Shown here: positions 34,955 to 42,342 of the stretch, one piece after another
Position numbering within the stretch: the stretch's first letter is position 1
Layout of the letters: every line of letters starts with the position of its first letter
Source of the DNA: Methanolinea sp. UBA275
GTDB taxonomy: Archaea > Halobacteriota > Methanomicrobia > Methanomicrobiales > Methanospirillaceae
Assembly (NCBI GenBank): GCA_002506105.1
Contig: DAWU01000036.1
Span: 1-49,562 of the forward strand
DNA: 49,562 nt
Reading direction: 5' to 3'
Notes under the pieces: model-generated
What the model saw: only the letters and a program-made list of their open reading frames with translations
The model's database searches: none
Told to the model about the DNA's origin: nothing
Program-made: the position numbers and the translations under genes

Positions 34955-35910
34955 CCTATTGGGGAGACTACTACCCTCCGGCCAACCCGATCAAGGTGAA
35001 GAACGGGATTGCAGCGCGGAGCAAAAAGGGAGAGATCGGGGAGACCTGGTGGTCAAAACGGTTTATCGGCGCGTTGGAAAAGATCGGGATAGGGTCGCGC
35101 CTCCAGCGGGGAAAGGCATACGCCCGCAAGGGACAGGTCATACAGATCACCATTCAGAATACCGTTGTCCATGCGCACGTGCAGGGGACCAATCCCCGGC
35201 CGTACCGTGTCACGATATCGTGTACGCCTTTCAACGACAGGCAGTGGGATGAGATATTCGATGCCCTCTCAACACAGGCGTTATTCGCCGCCATGCTCCT
35301 GGGAGGAGAGATCCCCCATGAGATTGAGACGGTCTTTGCCGGTGCCGGCCTGTCGCTCCTGCCTGCCACACGCAAGGAGATCAGGACCGAGTGCAGCTGT
35401 CCGGACTCTGCGAACCCTTGCAAGCATATTGCCGCGGTTTTTTACCTGCTTGCAGAGCAGTGTGACCGTGACCCGTTCCTTATCTTTACCCTTCGCGGGC
35501 GGGACAGGGAAGCGGTTCTTGAGGGGCTCCGTACACGGCGGACCCACGTTGCGCAGGAAGTGGAGGTGAAAAAGCCTGGCCATCAACATCGTCCGGTCCA
35601 CGAGCCAGAGGGCCCTGTTGTGCCCCCGTGTGCCGAATGTCCGGACTCATTCTGGGACGCCCAAGAGGCACTGGACAGCTTTCCGGTGTACCTGCATAAA
35701 AAACCCGAATTCGACGCAGCAGCGCTCAAACGGCTTGGACCATCACGGTTCAAAATCGGGAAGAAGGATCTCCTGGATCTGCTGGTGCCAGTATACCCAA
35801 GAGCCCGCGACCATGTCCTTGGAGAGATCGAACGGTGGGGAGCGAAAGACCGGAAAGGGAGATCGTCCTCTGGTCAGTCGCAGGAGGCGGGTTGCCTGAG
35901 GGGGGAGTGA
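34951..35910 (+). CDS. SWIM zinc-finger protein
   Basis: 319 residues. The SWIM motif CxCxnCxH is CSCPDSANPCKH (about residues 149-160), expected to bind Zn2+ and DNA or protein. The N-terminal part (GDYYPPANPIKVKNGIAARS, then WWSKRFIGALE) is typical of the SWIM partner of bacterial SNF2. A second Cys pair (PPCAECPDSFW) lies near residue 226. It is translationally coupled to the SNF2 gene by ATGA overlap. The last 25 residues are low-complexity. Confidence 0.88.
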   Translation: MTYWGDYYPPANPIKVKNGIAARSKKGEIGETWWSKRFIGALEKIGIGSRLQRGKAYARKGQVIQITIQNTVVHAHVQGTNPRPYRVTISCTPFNDRQWDEIFDALSTQALFAAMLLGGEIPHEIETVFAGAGLSLLPATRKEIRTECSCPDSANPCKHIAAVFYLLAEQCDRDPFLIFTLRGRDREAVLEGLRTRRTHVAQEVEVKKPGHQHRPVHEPEGPVVPPCAECPDSFWDAQEALDSFPVYLHKKPEFDAAALKRLGPSRFKIGKKDLLDLLVPVYPRARDHVLGEIERWGAKDRKGRSSSGQSQEAGCLRGE

Positions 35911-35920
35911 TCCTCCCGAA

Positions 35921-36721
35921 TTATGGGTTCTCTTTGAGAAAGTCCCTGACAGTGTGCCGAACTGCCACCAGTGTCTGCCAGTCTCCCTGGAGGATCCGGT
36001 AGACGCGCTCATGATCGAGTGCGGCATACTCGTGGACCAGGAGGTTTTGGAATCCTGCAAGCGTGGAGAGTTCCGTTGCGATATCTTCCGGGATGAGAGC
36101 CGATCTCCCAAGGATGAGGAAGGTTTCCCGGCAGGTGTCCGGCCGCTTCGGGGTCTTTTTCACGGCGATGCCCGTAGCGATGTCGATCGCCGACTGTATG
36201 GCCAGGAGCATGGCATGGCAGACCATGTACCGCACATCCTTCTCCCGTGCACACTCCTCGTAGGGTATCTCCCGGTACCGTTCCCATGCCTGGAGTTGTG
36301 AAAGCATCCGCATAATCCAGGCCCGGGCCAGGTACCCGGAATCGAAGAGATCGCAGGTGCATTTCATGTCCTGGTTCGCGATGAGCACCGAGGTCTCATG
36401 CTCAAACCGTTCCTCATCGGACCTGGCGTAGAGCAGCAGTCCCGATGAGATCACCTCGTACTGGAACCATACGGGCGAGTGGTTCAATATCCGGATATCG
36501 CATGCATGGCAAAAGGAGCGCGCCTCCTCCAGTGCGATCCCGATCCGTTCTGCATACGATCCCTGCCGATCATCGGCCGGATCTTCGTCCAGGTACAGGG
36601 CGATGTCGATATCCCGGAAATCTTCGCGGGCAAGGAACGAACCGTAGAGATACGCGAGCCGCACGTTCGGCACCGTGCTGATCGCGCTGTGGGGATGAGG
36701 GGATGACCCCCCCTCCTGCAT
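35921..36721 (-). CDS. Fused MNT-HEPN protein lacking the catalytic Arg
   Basis: 266 residues. Residues 20-110 form an MNT domain (G27-S28 and D37-I-D39), and 125-266 a HEPN domain with LAGF-Q225-NLLV-H230-EY. In HepT the same place reads RNxLVHxY, so the essential Arg is Gln, one base change (CGA to CAA). Domains that are normally separate genes are joined, and the toxin half may be inactive. The first 18 codons are read through a copy of the EamA 3'-end repeat (36672-36700), so the native N terminus before the first strand of MNT may have been lost; the GTG codons at residues 17 and 20 are alternative starts. Confidence 0.75.
   Translation of the reverse strand: MQEGGSSPHPHSAISTVPNVRLAYLYGSFLAREDFRDIDIALYLDEDPADDRQGSYAERIGIALEEARSFCHACDIRILNHSPVWFQYEVISSGLLLYARSDEERFEHETSVLIANQDMKCTCDLFDSGYLARAWIMRMLSQLQAWERYREIPYEECAREKDVRYMVCHAMLLAIQSAIDIATGIAVKKTPKRPDTCRETFLILGRSALIPEDIATELSTLAGFQNLLVHEYAALDHERVYRILQGDWQTLVAVRHTVRDFLKENP
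36672..36700 (+). repeat. EamA 3'-end direct repeat, copy B
   Basis: Identical to copy A over 28 of 29 bases (GGGGATGAGG instead of GGGGGTGAGG at the end). Nothing upstream of it resembles EamA; the sequence before it is the 5' part of the MNT-HEPN fusion gene on the other strand. Confidence 0.75.
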
Positions 36722-37027
36722 GGTTTATCCCACCCACTGCGTGGCCTGACAGTGAATTACAGGAGTATAAAGGACAACCTTGACTGCGGCAGGATGGATA
36801 CTCACCGGACTTGAACAGAAATTCGGCGGTGGAAGGCATGTGCTGCTCACTTCCTCCCACCGTGTGCGGGCCAAAGGATAGCCCCCGGCATCCCTGCTCT
36901 TTCTCGCATGGTCCATAAAGAGTGATTCAGGGGATTCGATTCCCCGTATAGTGTAAAGTGTTCCAGGAGCCCCCGCGTTCAGGAAAAAGATTCATTGCCC
37001 TGATTCGCGTTATCTATCCACAATACG
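36722..37027. other. Intergenic region between divergent HEPN/MNT genes
   Basis: 306 bases with no gene that I can support. It separates the fused MNT-HEPN gene (minus) from the next MNT gene (plus) and should hold both promoters. A GGGGA-TTCGAT-TCCCC hairpin lies at 36930-36945. Confidence 0.45.
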
Positions 37028-37360
37028 ATGTCCCCACATGCTCACAAGGAATGCAATGCTCTTTCATTAGCCTCATTCTTACAGATCCTCTCCACTGCCC
37101 TGCCTGATTTACAAAAAAGGTTCAAGGTGCGTGAGATCGGGATAGTTGGTTCGTATGCACGGGGAGAAGAAACGGCGGAGAGCGATATCGATATCCTGGT
37201 GGACTTTTCCGAACCAATCGGGTGGGAAGTCGTTGATCTGAAGGAACACCTCGAAGACCTTCTCTCCCACAAGGTAGACCTCATATTAAAGGGGGGTATC
37301 ACCAATCGTCCCCGGTTGTTCCAGGCCATGACCCGGGATGTGGTATATGTCGAAGCGTGA
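37028..37360 (+). CDS. MNT-type nucleotidyltransferase antitoxin
   Basis: 110 residues. The motif is G41-S42-YARGEETAESD53-I-D55. It is a compact MntA-like enzyme with a C-terminal TRDVVYVEA strand. The hepT-like gene behind it starts at 37347 inside its end. The motif is intact, but the partner is frameshifted, so it may now be an orphan. Confidence 0.85.
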   Translation: MSPHAHKECNALSLASFLQILSTALPDLQKRFKVREIGIVGSYARGEETAESDIDILVDFSEPIGWEVVDLKEHLEDLLSHKVDLILKGGITNRPRLFQAMTRDVVYVEA

Positions 37361-37692
37361 TCCGTTGGAGGCACTTGAGGATATGCGGGAGGCCAATCGT
37401 TCCTATCGAGCATTATGTACTGGGATATTCCTTTGATGAGTATATGAAAGACAGAAAGACACAGGACGCCGTGGTAAGAAACTTCGAAATCCTTGGGGAG
37501 GCCGCATCGTTCGTTCCTGAAAAGATCAGGTCAACAAATCCTGACATTCCATGGAAAAGGGTGATTGGCCTTCGTAACATCGTGATTCACCACTATTTCG
37601 GCATCGACCATGCAACCATATGGTTCATCATCAAGGAACAGCTTCCTACGCTCCGCATACAAGTCATCCATCTCGTCTCAACGCGATCCTGA
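37347..37692 (+). pseudogene. Frameshifted HepT-like gene
   Basis: From the ATG at 37347 the frame reads MSKRDPLEALEDMREANRSY, a typical HepT start overlapping the MNT stop, and then hits a TGA at 37434. From about 37420 the +1 frame continues GYSFDEYMKDRKTQDAVVRN and includes the active motif LRNIVIHHYF (Rx4H), ending at 37692. A single extra base between about 37400 and 37430 explains this. Either the toxin is inactivated or the sequence carries an error there. Confidence 0.75.
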
Positions 37693-38012
37693 CGTGGTAC
37701 CTTACCGAAACAGGAGCATAGAGAGAGATACTGGTATTCTGGAAAAGATGTAAGTATAAAGGGCAATATCCTCTCACCTGGAGCCGGTGGTGCGTAAGAT
37801 CCCTGGTTTCTATCGTGGAACCCCAGAGGAGGCGAGCAGGAAATCTTTAAGAAGTTTTCCGTATATTCCATTCCATCTCCATGGCCGAACGAACGGGGGG
37901 TATGAGATTTTGCCTCGTTGTATGCAAAATAGGACGTTCGATCTGAGATATCTCACATATTTTTAGAAAGATTGGGATGTCAATCTCCACACACAACGCC
38001 AGAGAAAAGGGA
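37693..38012. other. Gap between convergent genes, no gene seen
   Basis: 320 bases between the stop of the frameshifted hepT and the stop of the next HepT gene on the other strand. I see no gene, repeat or structured RNA; it probably serves as a shared 3' region. Confidence 0.5.
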
Positions 38013-38360
38013 TTAGTCCATCTCAATGAGAATGGCCCGGAGGGCCTGTTCAAGGCCAGGAAGATCGTCAACGACCGTGTACCACAGACGCTCTACGTGG
38101 ACATCAAAATAGGCATGAATCAACTTGTCACGAGTCCCCGTAATCGATCGCCATGGAACATCCGGATACTTCTTTTTTATACCGGCAGGTACATGTTTGG
38201 CAGCCTCTCCCATCCTTTCCAGCGCATGGATTACCGCAAAGATTTTTTCTTCGTTGTTTAGGAATTCCTCCTTTTCTATCCCTTTCACAAATGCAAGAGC
38301 TTTCGTATTTGCGTCGAGCATATCCAGGATATATTGCCTTGATTCTCTCGCATGATTCAT
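38013..38360 (-). CDS. HepT-like HEPN toxin
   Basis: 115 residues, DUF86 type. R77-DKLI-H82-AYF matches Rx4HxY, so the RNase site is intact. KKYPDVPWRSITGTRDKLIH is close to the family consensus. The gene overlaps its MNT partner by four bases (ATGA at 38357-38360). One of the two fully intact HEPN/MNT modules of this island. Confidence 0.9.
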   Translation of the reverse strand: MNHARESRQYILDMLDANTKALAFVKGIEKEEFLNNEEKIFAVIHALERMGEAAKHVPAGIKKKYPDVPWRSITGTRDKLIHAYFDVHVERLWYTVVDDLPGLEQALRAILIEMD

Positions 38361-38680
38361 ATTGGGACTGCCTCTTGAATTATGCGGTTACGGAGCCCTG
38401 GTTTGAGAGAACCCTTTTCAACCAAGTCGACTTTCATCCCCAGGAGATCTGAAAGTTCCTGTTCGAGTCTGACGAATGTAAAGAGTGTCAGAGATCGGTT
38501 CGGATGGAATTCAACAAGAATATCGATATCACTTCCTCTCTTCTGTTCTCCCCTGACATAGGACCCAAATAATTCAAGTGATTGTATCCCATATTTTTCA
38601 GATAACGCAGGAATGTGCTGCCGTAGAATGTGCTGGATATCCTCAACCGACTGTATTTTTATCCGGTCGCGTCTTGCCAT
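38357..38680 (-). CDS. MNT-type nucleotidyltransferase antitoxin
   Basis: 107 residues. The motif FGSYVRGEQKRGSDIDILVEF carries the GS and DxD catalytic residues. The ATG at 38680 has GAGGTG eight bases upstream and gives MARRDRIKIQSVEDI, the usual beginning; upstream in-frame codons extend to 38731 but are not needed. It leads the operon with the HepT at 38013. Confidence 0.88.
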   Translation of the reverse strand: MARRDRIKIQSVEDIQHILRQHIPALSEKYGIQSLELFGSYVRGEQKRGSDIDILVEFHPNRSLTLFTFVRLEQELSDLLGMKVDLVEKGSLKPGLRNRIIQEAVPI

Positions 38681-38889
38681 TCTCATTCCACCTCTCTGTA
38701 TGCATACTTCTCTTCTATGGGTATATTTCAATTATGTGCTGGACGCAATTGTCTGATTGTATTGATGATGCCTGCCCTCTTTTCTCTCTGTAAAAATTGC
38801 GGTGGATGATTGGAACCCGTAAAGAGAGAACGAATCCTCAATCCCCGGACAGCCCTCCACCCACTGCATTCGGAGTGATCCTCATGAGA

Positions 38890-39078
38890 GAGGCGATCTT
38901 GATTAACCTGGCGTATACGCTCTCGATTGTGCCGTATGTCATCTCAATAAAACGGCTCTCGATATTTTTCGCGGTCCTTTTCGGCGGATACTTCCTCTTC
39001 GAAGGGAGCATCCGATCACGGGTTCCCGGGAGCCTGGTGATGGTCGCCGGGACCGTGCTGATCGCGCTGTGGGGATGA
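38890..39078 (+). pseudogene. EamA C-terminal remnant
   Basis: About 62 codons in frame from EAILINLAYTLSIVPYVISI to ALWG and stop, homologous to the last fifth of the EamA gene at 29686. The two differ at many positions, more than expected of a fresh duplication, so it came from a related paralog. There is no beginning of the gene here. The frame is open back to 38797 but that part is not homologous. Confidence 0.8.
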
Positions 39079-39080
39079 GG
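39052..39080 (+). repeat. EamA 3'-end direct repeat, copy C
   Basis: The end of the EamA remnant; identical to copy B across 29 bases. All three copies have the same orientation. Confidence 0.8.
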
Positions 39081-39295
39081 TCTTGAAGCGAATGGGACCT
39101 GGAACAGGGCAACCTCAGAATTGGCAGCATTGTAATAATGGATGACCTTGAGGTCAGGAACACGAAAGAGATGTCAGCCAGGGGTGATAAGGATCAAATC
39201 ACAGCAGAACGAAGTGACATTGATGATAGGTTCAAGAAAGGAGGTACATAGGAATTACATCCTTTTTGAACAGTCAGTAAAGGAAGAGTTCCCCA

Positions 39296-39547
39296 TTACC
39301 GGTATACGGATCTCCTGTGACCAATACGAACGATAAGAACAGAATCCGGGTATCGTGCATAGATCACACGGTACTCCCCAATACGATATCGGAGCAGTCC
39401 TTTGAATTCTCCTGAAAGGGGCTCGCCGATAGTCGGATCGGAACCAATGGTATCCTCGATCTCCCTGATAATTCTCTCAGCAGTTGCGGGATCGAGATGG
39501 TTCAGATCACGAATGACCGATGATTTAAACCTGATGGGAGATGCCAA
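39296..39547 (-). CDS. RelE/ParE-type toxin
   Basis: 83 residues. The fold pattern is RFKSSVIRDLNHLDPATAER then GLLRYRIGEYRVIYARYPD and IVRIGHRRSVY, the RelE family with basic catalytic tail residues (H-R-R, Y). RelE toxins cut mRNA in the ribosome; ParE relatives poison gyrase. The start is TTG at 39547, with GAGG upstream, and it overlaps the antitoxin by 23 bases. Confidence 0.85.
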   Translation of the reverse strand: MASPIRFKSSVIRDLNHLDPATAERIIREIEDTIGSDPTIGEPLSGEFKGLLRYRIGEYRVIYARYPDSVLIVRIGHRRSVYR

Positions 39548-39755
39548 GCCGTTTCCTCATTTCGTCAGCGGATATGATCAGATCATCTTTATCCCGCTGT
39601 CTCTCCAGGGCGATCACGTAATCGGCATACTCCTGGAGATAGAGCTCGGCTGCTTTCCGGATAATATAACTCTTCTTCCGGTCGACATCTCTTGCATGCT
39701 GCTCCAGTTCTGCATCCAGTTCGTCAGGGATACGGACGGTAATGGATCGTGTCAT
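39525..39755 (-). CDS. Ribbon-helix-helix antitoxin of the RelE-type pair
   Basis: 76 residues. The RHH region MTRSITVRIPDELDAELEQH then KKSYIIRKAAELYLQEY is followed by a toxin-binding tail (ISADEMRKRLG). It leads the operon and should repress it. Three (C/T)ATTGT boxes spaced about 20 bases apart start right before its ATG. Confidence 0.85.
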   Translation of the reverse strand: MTRSITVRIPDELDAELEQHARDVDRKKSYIIRKAAELYLQEYADYVIALERQRDKDDLIISADEMRKRLGISHQV

Positions 39756-39756
39756 C

Positions 39757-39801
39757 TATTGTAAGGTGTTGCAGGCATTGTATTTGAATGTAAGACATTG
39801 T
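39757..39801. promoter_or_regulatory. ATTGT boxes upstream of the RelE-type operon
   Basis: TATTGT at 39757-39762 and CATTGT at 39776-39781 and 39796-39801 recur every 19-20 bases, close to two helical turns. The position immediately upstream of the antitoxin ATG suits autoregulation by an RHH protein. The remainder to 40108 shows nothing further. Confidence 0.4.
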
Positions 39802-40108
39802 GCACGCTGCCTACCGGGAATTACGAAGTGCCTGGGGAAGACACCAATGGATGTCCTCACACTGGAGGATTACCGGTTTGAAGAATGATCGGATACCGGA
39901 ACCTGAAAGGTTGCCTGACCGTGACCGCAAGCCCCGCATTCGCTCGTCCAAATCCCCGGAATCTCTGTGTACCTCCCGATCAAAGCGAGAAATGGATCCT
40001 CATTCTTTCCCACTTCTTTCGTGTGACAGGGACCTGGGTATGATGCGTATCCAGACATACTCATCCCCTCCGGACGGGGGGGTGGCAGAGTTGGATGGCG
40101 GCAAGATG

Positions 40109-40180
40109 GATGAAACACATATGAGACTGTTGGGTCACATGCTCCCCTGATGAAAAACGCGGATGCATTTTTCATACCAA
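40109..40180 (-). repeat. Dispersed hairpin repeat, copy 3
   Basis: Reading the minus strand: TTGGTATGAAAAATGCATCC, then TTTTTCATCAGGGGAGCATG and ACAGTCTCATATG. The stem here is ATGAAAAA/TTTTTCAT, one pair longer because both sides changed together. It lies in the gene-free stretch 39756-40381. Confidence 0.75.
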
Positions 40181-40217
40181 CTGCGAACGATCGCTCTGCA
40201 GTCGAGCATAAACCATA

Positions 40218-40236
40218 AAAACGCCGAAGGCGTTTT
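40218..40236. repeat. Hairpin repeat of a second type, copy 1
   Basis: AAAACGCC and GGCGTTTT form a perfect 8-bp stem around GAA. The right flank TCATTGGAAA also follows a related hairpin at 42314-42342. It sits about 40 bases from repeat copy 3. Confidence 0.55.
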
Positions 40237-40381
40237 CATTGGAAATCCATCTCTGGTCAGACTGGCAGGACAAGAGCAGGGGATACTGCGATATCAGCAG
40301 GCATTGGATCCATGTACCCTCCCGTGCCAGTGCTCATCCACGATACCTTGATACCCTGAAACGATCCTGATTCCTTTGTAC

Positions 40382-40795
40382 ATGGCCCGCGGAAACAAGG
40401 AAGAGGCCGCCCGATGGCGATCGCCCAGGCTGAATGTGACCTCGCTGCAGCACAGGTCTCGATGCAGGGTGCACGCTATGAGTGGGCATGCTTCCAGGCA
40501 CAACAGGCAGCCGAAAAAGCAATCAAATCCCTCCTGTACGCGGAAGGATACCGAAAGATCCTCACCCACTCGGTGTCACGAACTGCTCCTGGAATCCCAG
40601 AAGGGAGCCCATTGCATGCCCTGCCTTGAACAGGAGGCAAAACTCCTCGACAACGTCTATATTACCTCCCGGTATCCCAACGGGCTCGCCGGTTCGATGA
40701 TCCCCGCTGAATACTACACGAAGGAGGATACAGATCGATGCCTTCACTCTGCAGGTTTGATCCTGGACGCGGTGCAGCGCTGTATGCAGAAATAG
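40382..40795 (+). pseudogene. HEPN-domain gene with two compensating frameshifts
   Basis: The first codons read MARGNKEEAARW in one frame; the HEPN helices AIAQAECDLAAAQVSMQGAR and ACFQAQQAAEKAIKSLLYAE are in another (opening at 40414); and ELLLESQKGAHCMPCLEQEA through LILDAVQRCMQK returns to the first frame and ends at 40795. A one-base loss near 40412 and an extra C near 40578 would explain it. Corrected, the product is a PF05168-type HEPN protein of about 137 residues. Followed by an overlapping MNT gene. Confidence 0.7.
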
Positions 40796-41082
40796 AAACC
40801 AAGCTCGAGCTGCTTGCCCGCTCGCTCCGTCAGCGGTACCGTATCGACCGGATCATTCTCCACGGTTCCTATGCCAGGCGAGAGGTGCATGAAGGGAGCG
40901 ATATCGATCTCATCGTGGTCGGCGATTTCCCGCTTCGTTTCCACGAGAGACCATCGCTTGTTCGGGAAATGTCCGATCTTCCGCTTGAACCGCTCTGTTA
41001 CACCCCTGCCGAGTTTGCTGCATTGATCAACGCAGGGAATCCATTCATCACCGACGTGCTCAGCGAAGGACGGGATCTCTAG
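40738..41082 (+). CDS. MNT-type nucleotidyltransferase
   Basis: 114 residues. The motif is HGSYARREVHEGSDIDLIVV with GS and DxD intact. It overlaps the end of the frameshifted HEPN gene by 58 bases, an order (HEPN first) opposite to the HepT/MntA modules. The C-terminal LCYTPAEFAALINAGNPFIT is typical of this MNT branch. The first 15 residues may be non-native; the ATG at 40738 is the only clear start. Confidence 0.78.
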   Translation: MPSLCRFDPGRGAALYAEIETKLELLARSLRQRYRIDRIILHGSYARREVHEGSDIDLIVVGDFPLRFHERPSLVREMSDLPLEPLCYTPAEFAALINAGNPFITDVLSEGRDL

Positions 41083-41419
41083 CCTCCTCCCCGAATCCCG
41101 GATCTACGCTCCCTTATGCCGATCGTACTGGAGACACCCGATCGAAAAAAAAAGGCAAGGATATGATCCTTTCATCACCCAATCCCACTGGACAGGGGTG
41201 GGTGGCGGGGGAGGGGATGGTGAGCCGGGATGAGAACTTGCTGCACTCAGATACTGCCTGAAAAGTAGATACACACGACCACTCATTCTCTCCAGACATA
41301 GGGTGGCGGGGTTCGGCGGCAGAGACCACGCTTCCCGATCATTCATAATGCAGAGGCACATTGTTCAGAAAAAGCAATCATAATCTTTCGTGATGAGTGC
41401 CAAAATGGCTTGCTATTAT
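41083..41419. other. Gap between convergent MNT and HEPN genes, no gene seen
   Basis: 337 bases between two stops on opposite strands. Short frames here have no ribosome site and no recognisable domain. Confidence 0.5.
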
Positions 41420-41840
41420 CTAAAAATCGCCTTTCTGCGTTATTTGTTTCATCCTCTCAAGAAAACGAGCGGCATCATCTATCAGTGCCGATGCTTCTTC
41501 CGCGTCCACCTTCCGGGTTATCGAATAATCAACTTCTTCTCTTAACTCTTCTGCAATTGAGAGCATCTTCCCATATTCCGTTTCTACAAGGTGCTGTTGA
41601 ACGAACGCGGAACCGAACGCAGAAATTTGGTCCCCGGTGAGTCTTCACGGAAATTTCTTTTTTTAAGAGTACCGCTTTTGCAGCAAAAAACATCGAGTAG
41701 TAGGCACGACCAACTGCATCCTCATAGAAGCCGGATTTAAGCAATTGTTGTGCTGCGGAAAGCCTTTGCGCTGATTTTTCAAAAAGCATCCCGATTTCGC
41801 TCTCTTCAGGCAACTCGTACCCCTTCTGCACAGACTTCAC
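41420..41840 (-). pseudogene. HEPN-domain (UPF0332-like) gene with one frameshift
   Basis: The N-terminal half reads SAQRLSAAQQLLKSGFYEDA and VGRAYYSMFFAAKAVLLKKE, ending KTHRG at a run of four G. After that the next frame continues ISAFGSAFVQQHLVETEYGK and EELREEVDYSITRKVDAEEA to a TAG at 41420. One extra G in the run explains the break. Corrected, it is a UPF0332-type HEPN protein with the usual length. It follows an MNT gene with overlap. The start could be GTG 41840 or ATG 41789. Confidence 0.75.
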
Positions 41841-42126
41841 TCAGGAAGGAAAAATTTTTCATTCTCATGAAATCGTCCTTCGCGAGCATTTTTACTGATA
41901 TCATATATCCTCTGTTTTGCAGGATATCATATGCGCAGGAGATCATCTGTCGTCGTACCCTGAAATCTTCTTTTTTCACGACGATGAGTAGATCGATGTC
42001 CGAGTCTTCCTTTTCTTCCCCGCGGGCTACAGAACCAAACAGGATGATATGCTCTATCTGGTCCTTCCACCTTTCCTTTACCATACGCACATACTCTTCA
42101 ATTGCGTGGTTGATTGTGTTCTGCAT
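41806..42126 (-). CDS. MNT-type nucleotidyltransferase
   Basis: 106 residues. ILFGSVARGEEKEDSDIDLL carries the GS...DxD motif. The ATG at 42126 is preferred to a TTG at 42132. It precedes the frameshifted HEPN gene and overlaps it if that starts at 41840. The MNT-first order is that of the UPF0332 pairs. Confidence 0.85.
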   Translation of the reverse strand: MQNTINHAIEEYVRMVKERWKDQIEHIILFGSVARGEEKEDSDIDLLIVVKKEDFRVRRQMISCAYDILQNRGYMISVKMLAKDDFMRMKNFSFLSEVCAEGVRVA

Positions 42127-42232
42127 CTCCAATCTGCTACGTTATCATATGGTTTTTACCTCAAAACTCTTTCCCGTCCGGGATTATACACAGGAAAATG
42201 GGCAATAGCGCCACATCCCTCGGAAAGTGCCT

Positions 42233-42249
42233 CAATAGAGACTCTATTG
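42233..42249. promoter_or_regulatory. 17-base palindrome upstream of the MNT gene
   Basis: CAATAGAG-A-CTCTATTG is a perfect inverted repeat with a 1-base centre, about 107 bases before the MNT ATG. It could be an operator or another short hairpin element; the surrounding 42127-42465 holds no gene. Confidence 0.4.
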
Positions 42250-42313
42250 CCAGGATTTTCCTCAAGGAGGATCCAAAAAAAATACATGATTCCCATCGAG
42301 ATACACGCAAGCA

Positions 42314-42342
42314 CAATGAAAACGACAAAGGCGTTATCATTG
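42314..42342. repeat. Hairpin repeat of the second type, copy 2
   Basis: CAATGA-a-AACG pairs with CGTT-a-TCATTG around a 7-base loop. The right half AAGGCGTT.TCATTGGAAA matches the hairpin at 40218-40236 and its flank. Mismatched A-A in the stem. Confidence 0.5.

Noticed and set aside
31808..35910. DISARM defence system suggested by the SNF2 helicase
   Set aside because: DrmA, DrmB, DrmC and a methyltransferase are all missing; the SWIM partner fits the ordinary SNF2-SWIM pair.
36930..36945. GGGGA-TTCGAT-TCCCC hairpin resembling a tRNA T arm, a possible integration remnant
   Set aside because: The base before TTC is A, not the invariant G53, and no acceptor or anticodon arm is near.
40414..40629. 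The 71-residue frame as an independent small HEPN gene
   Set aside because: It contains only the middle of a HEPN domain, whose start and end are in the neighbouring frame; a frameshifted single gene explains it better.
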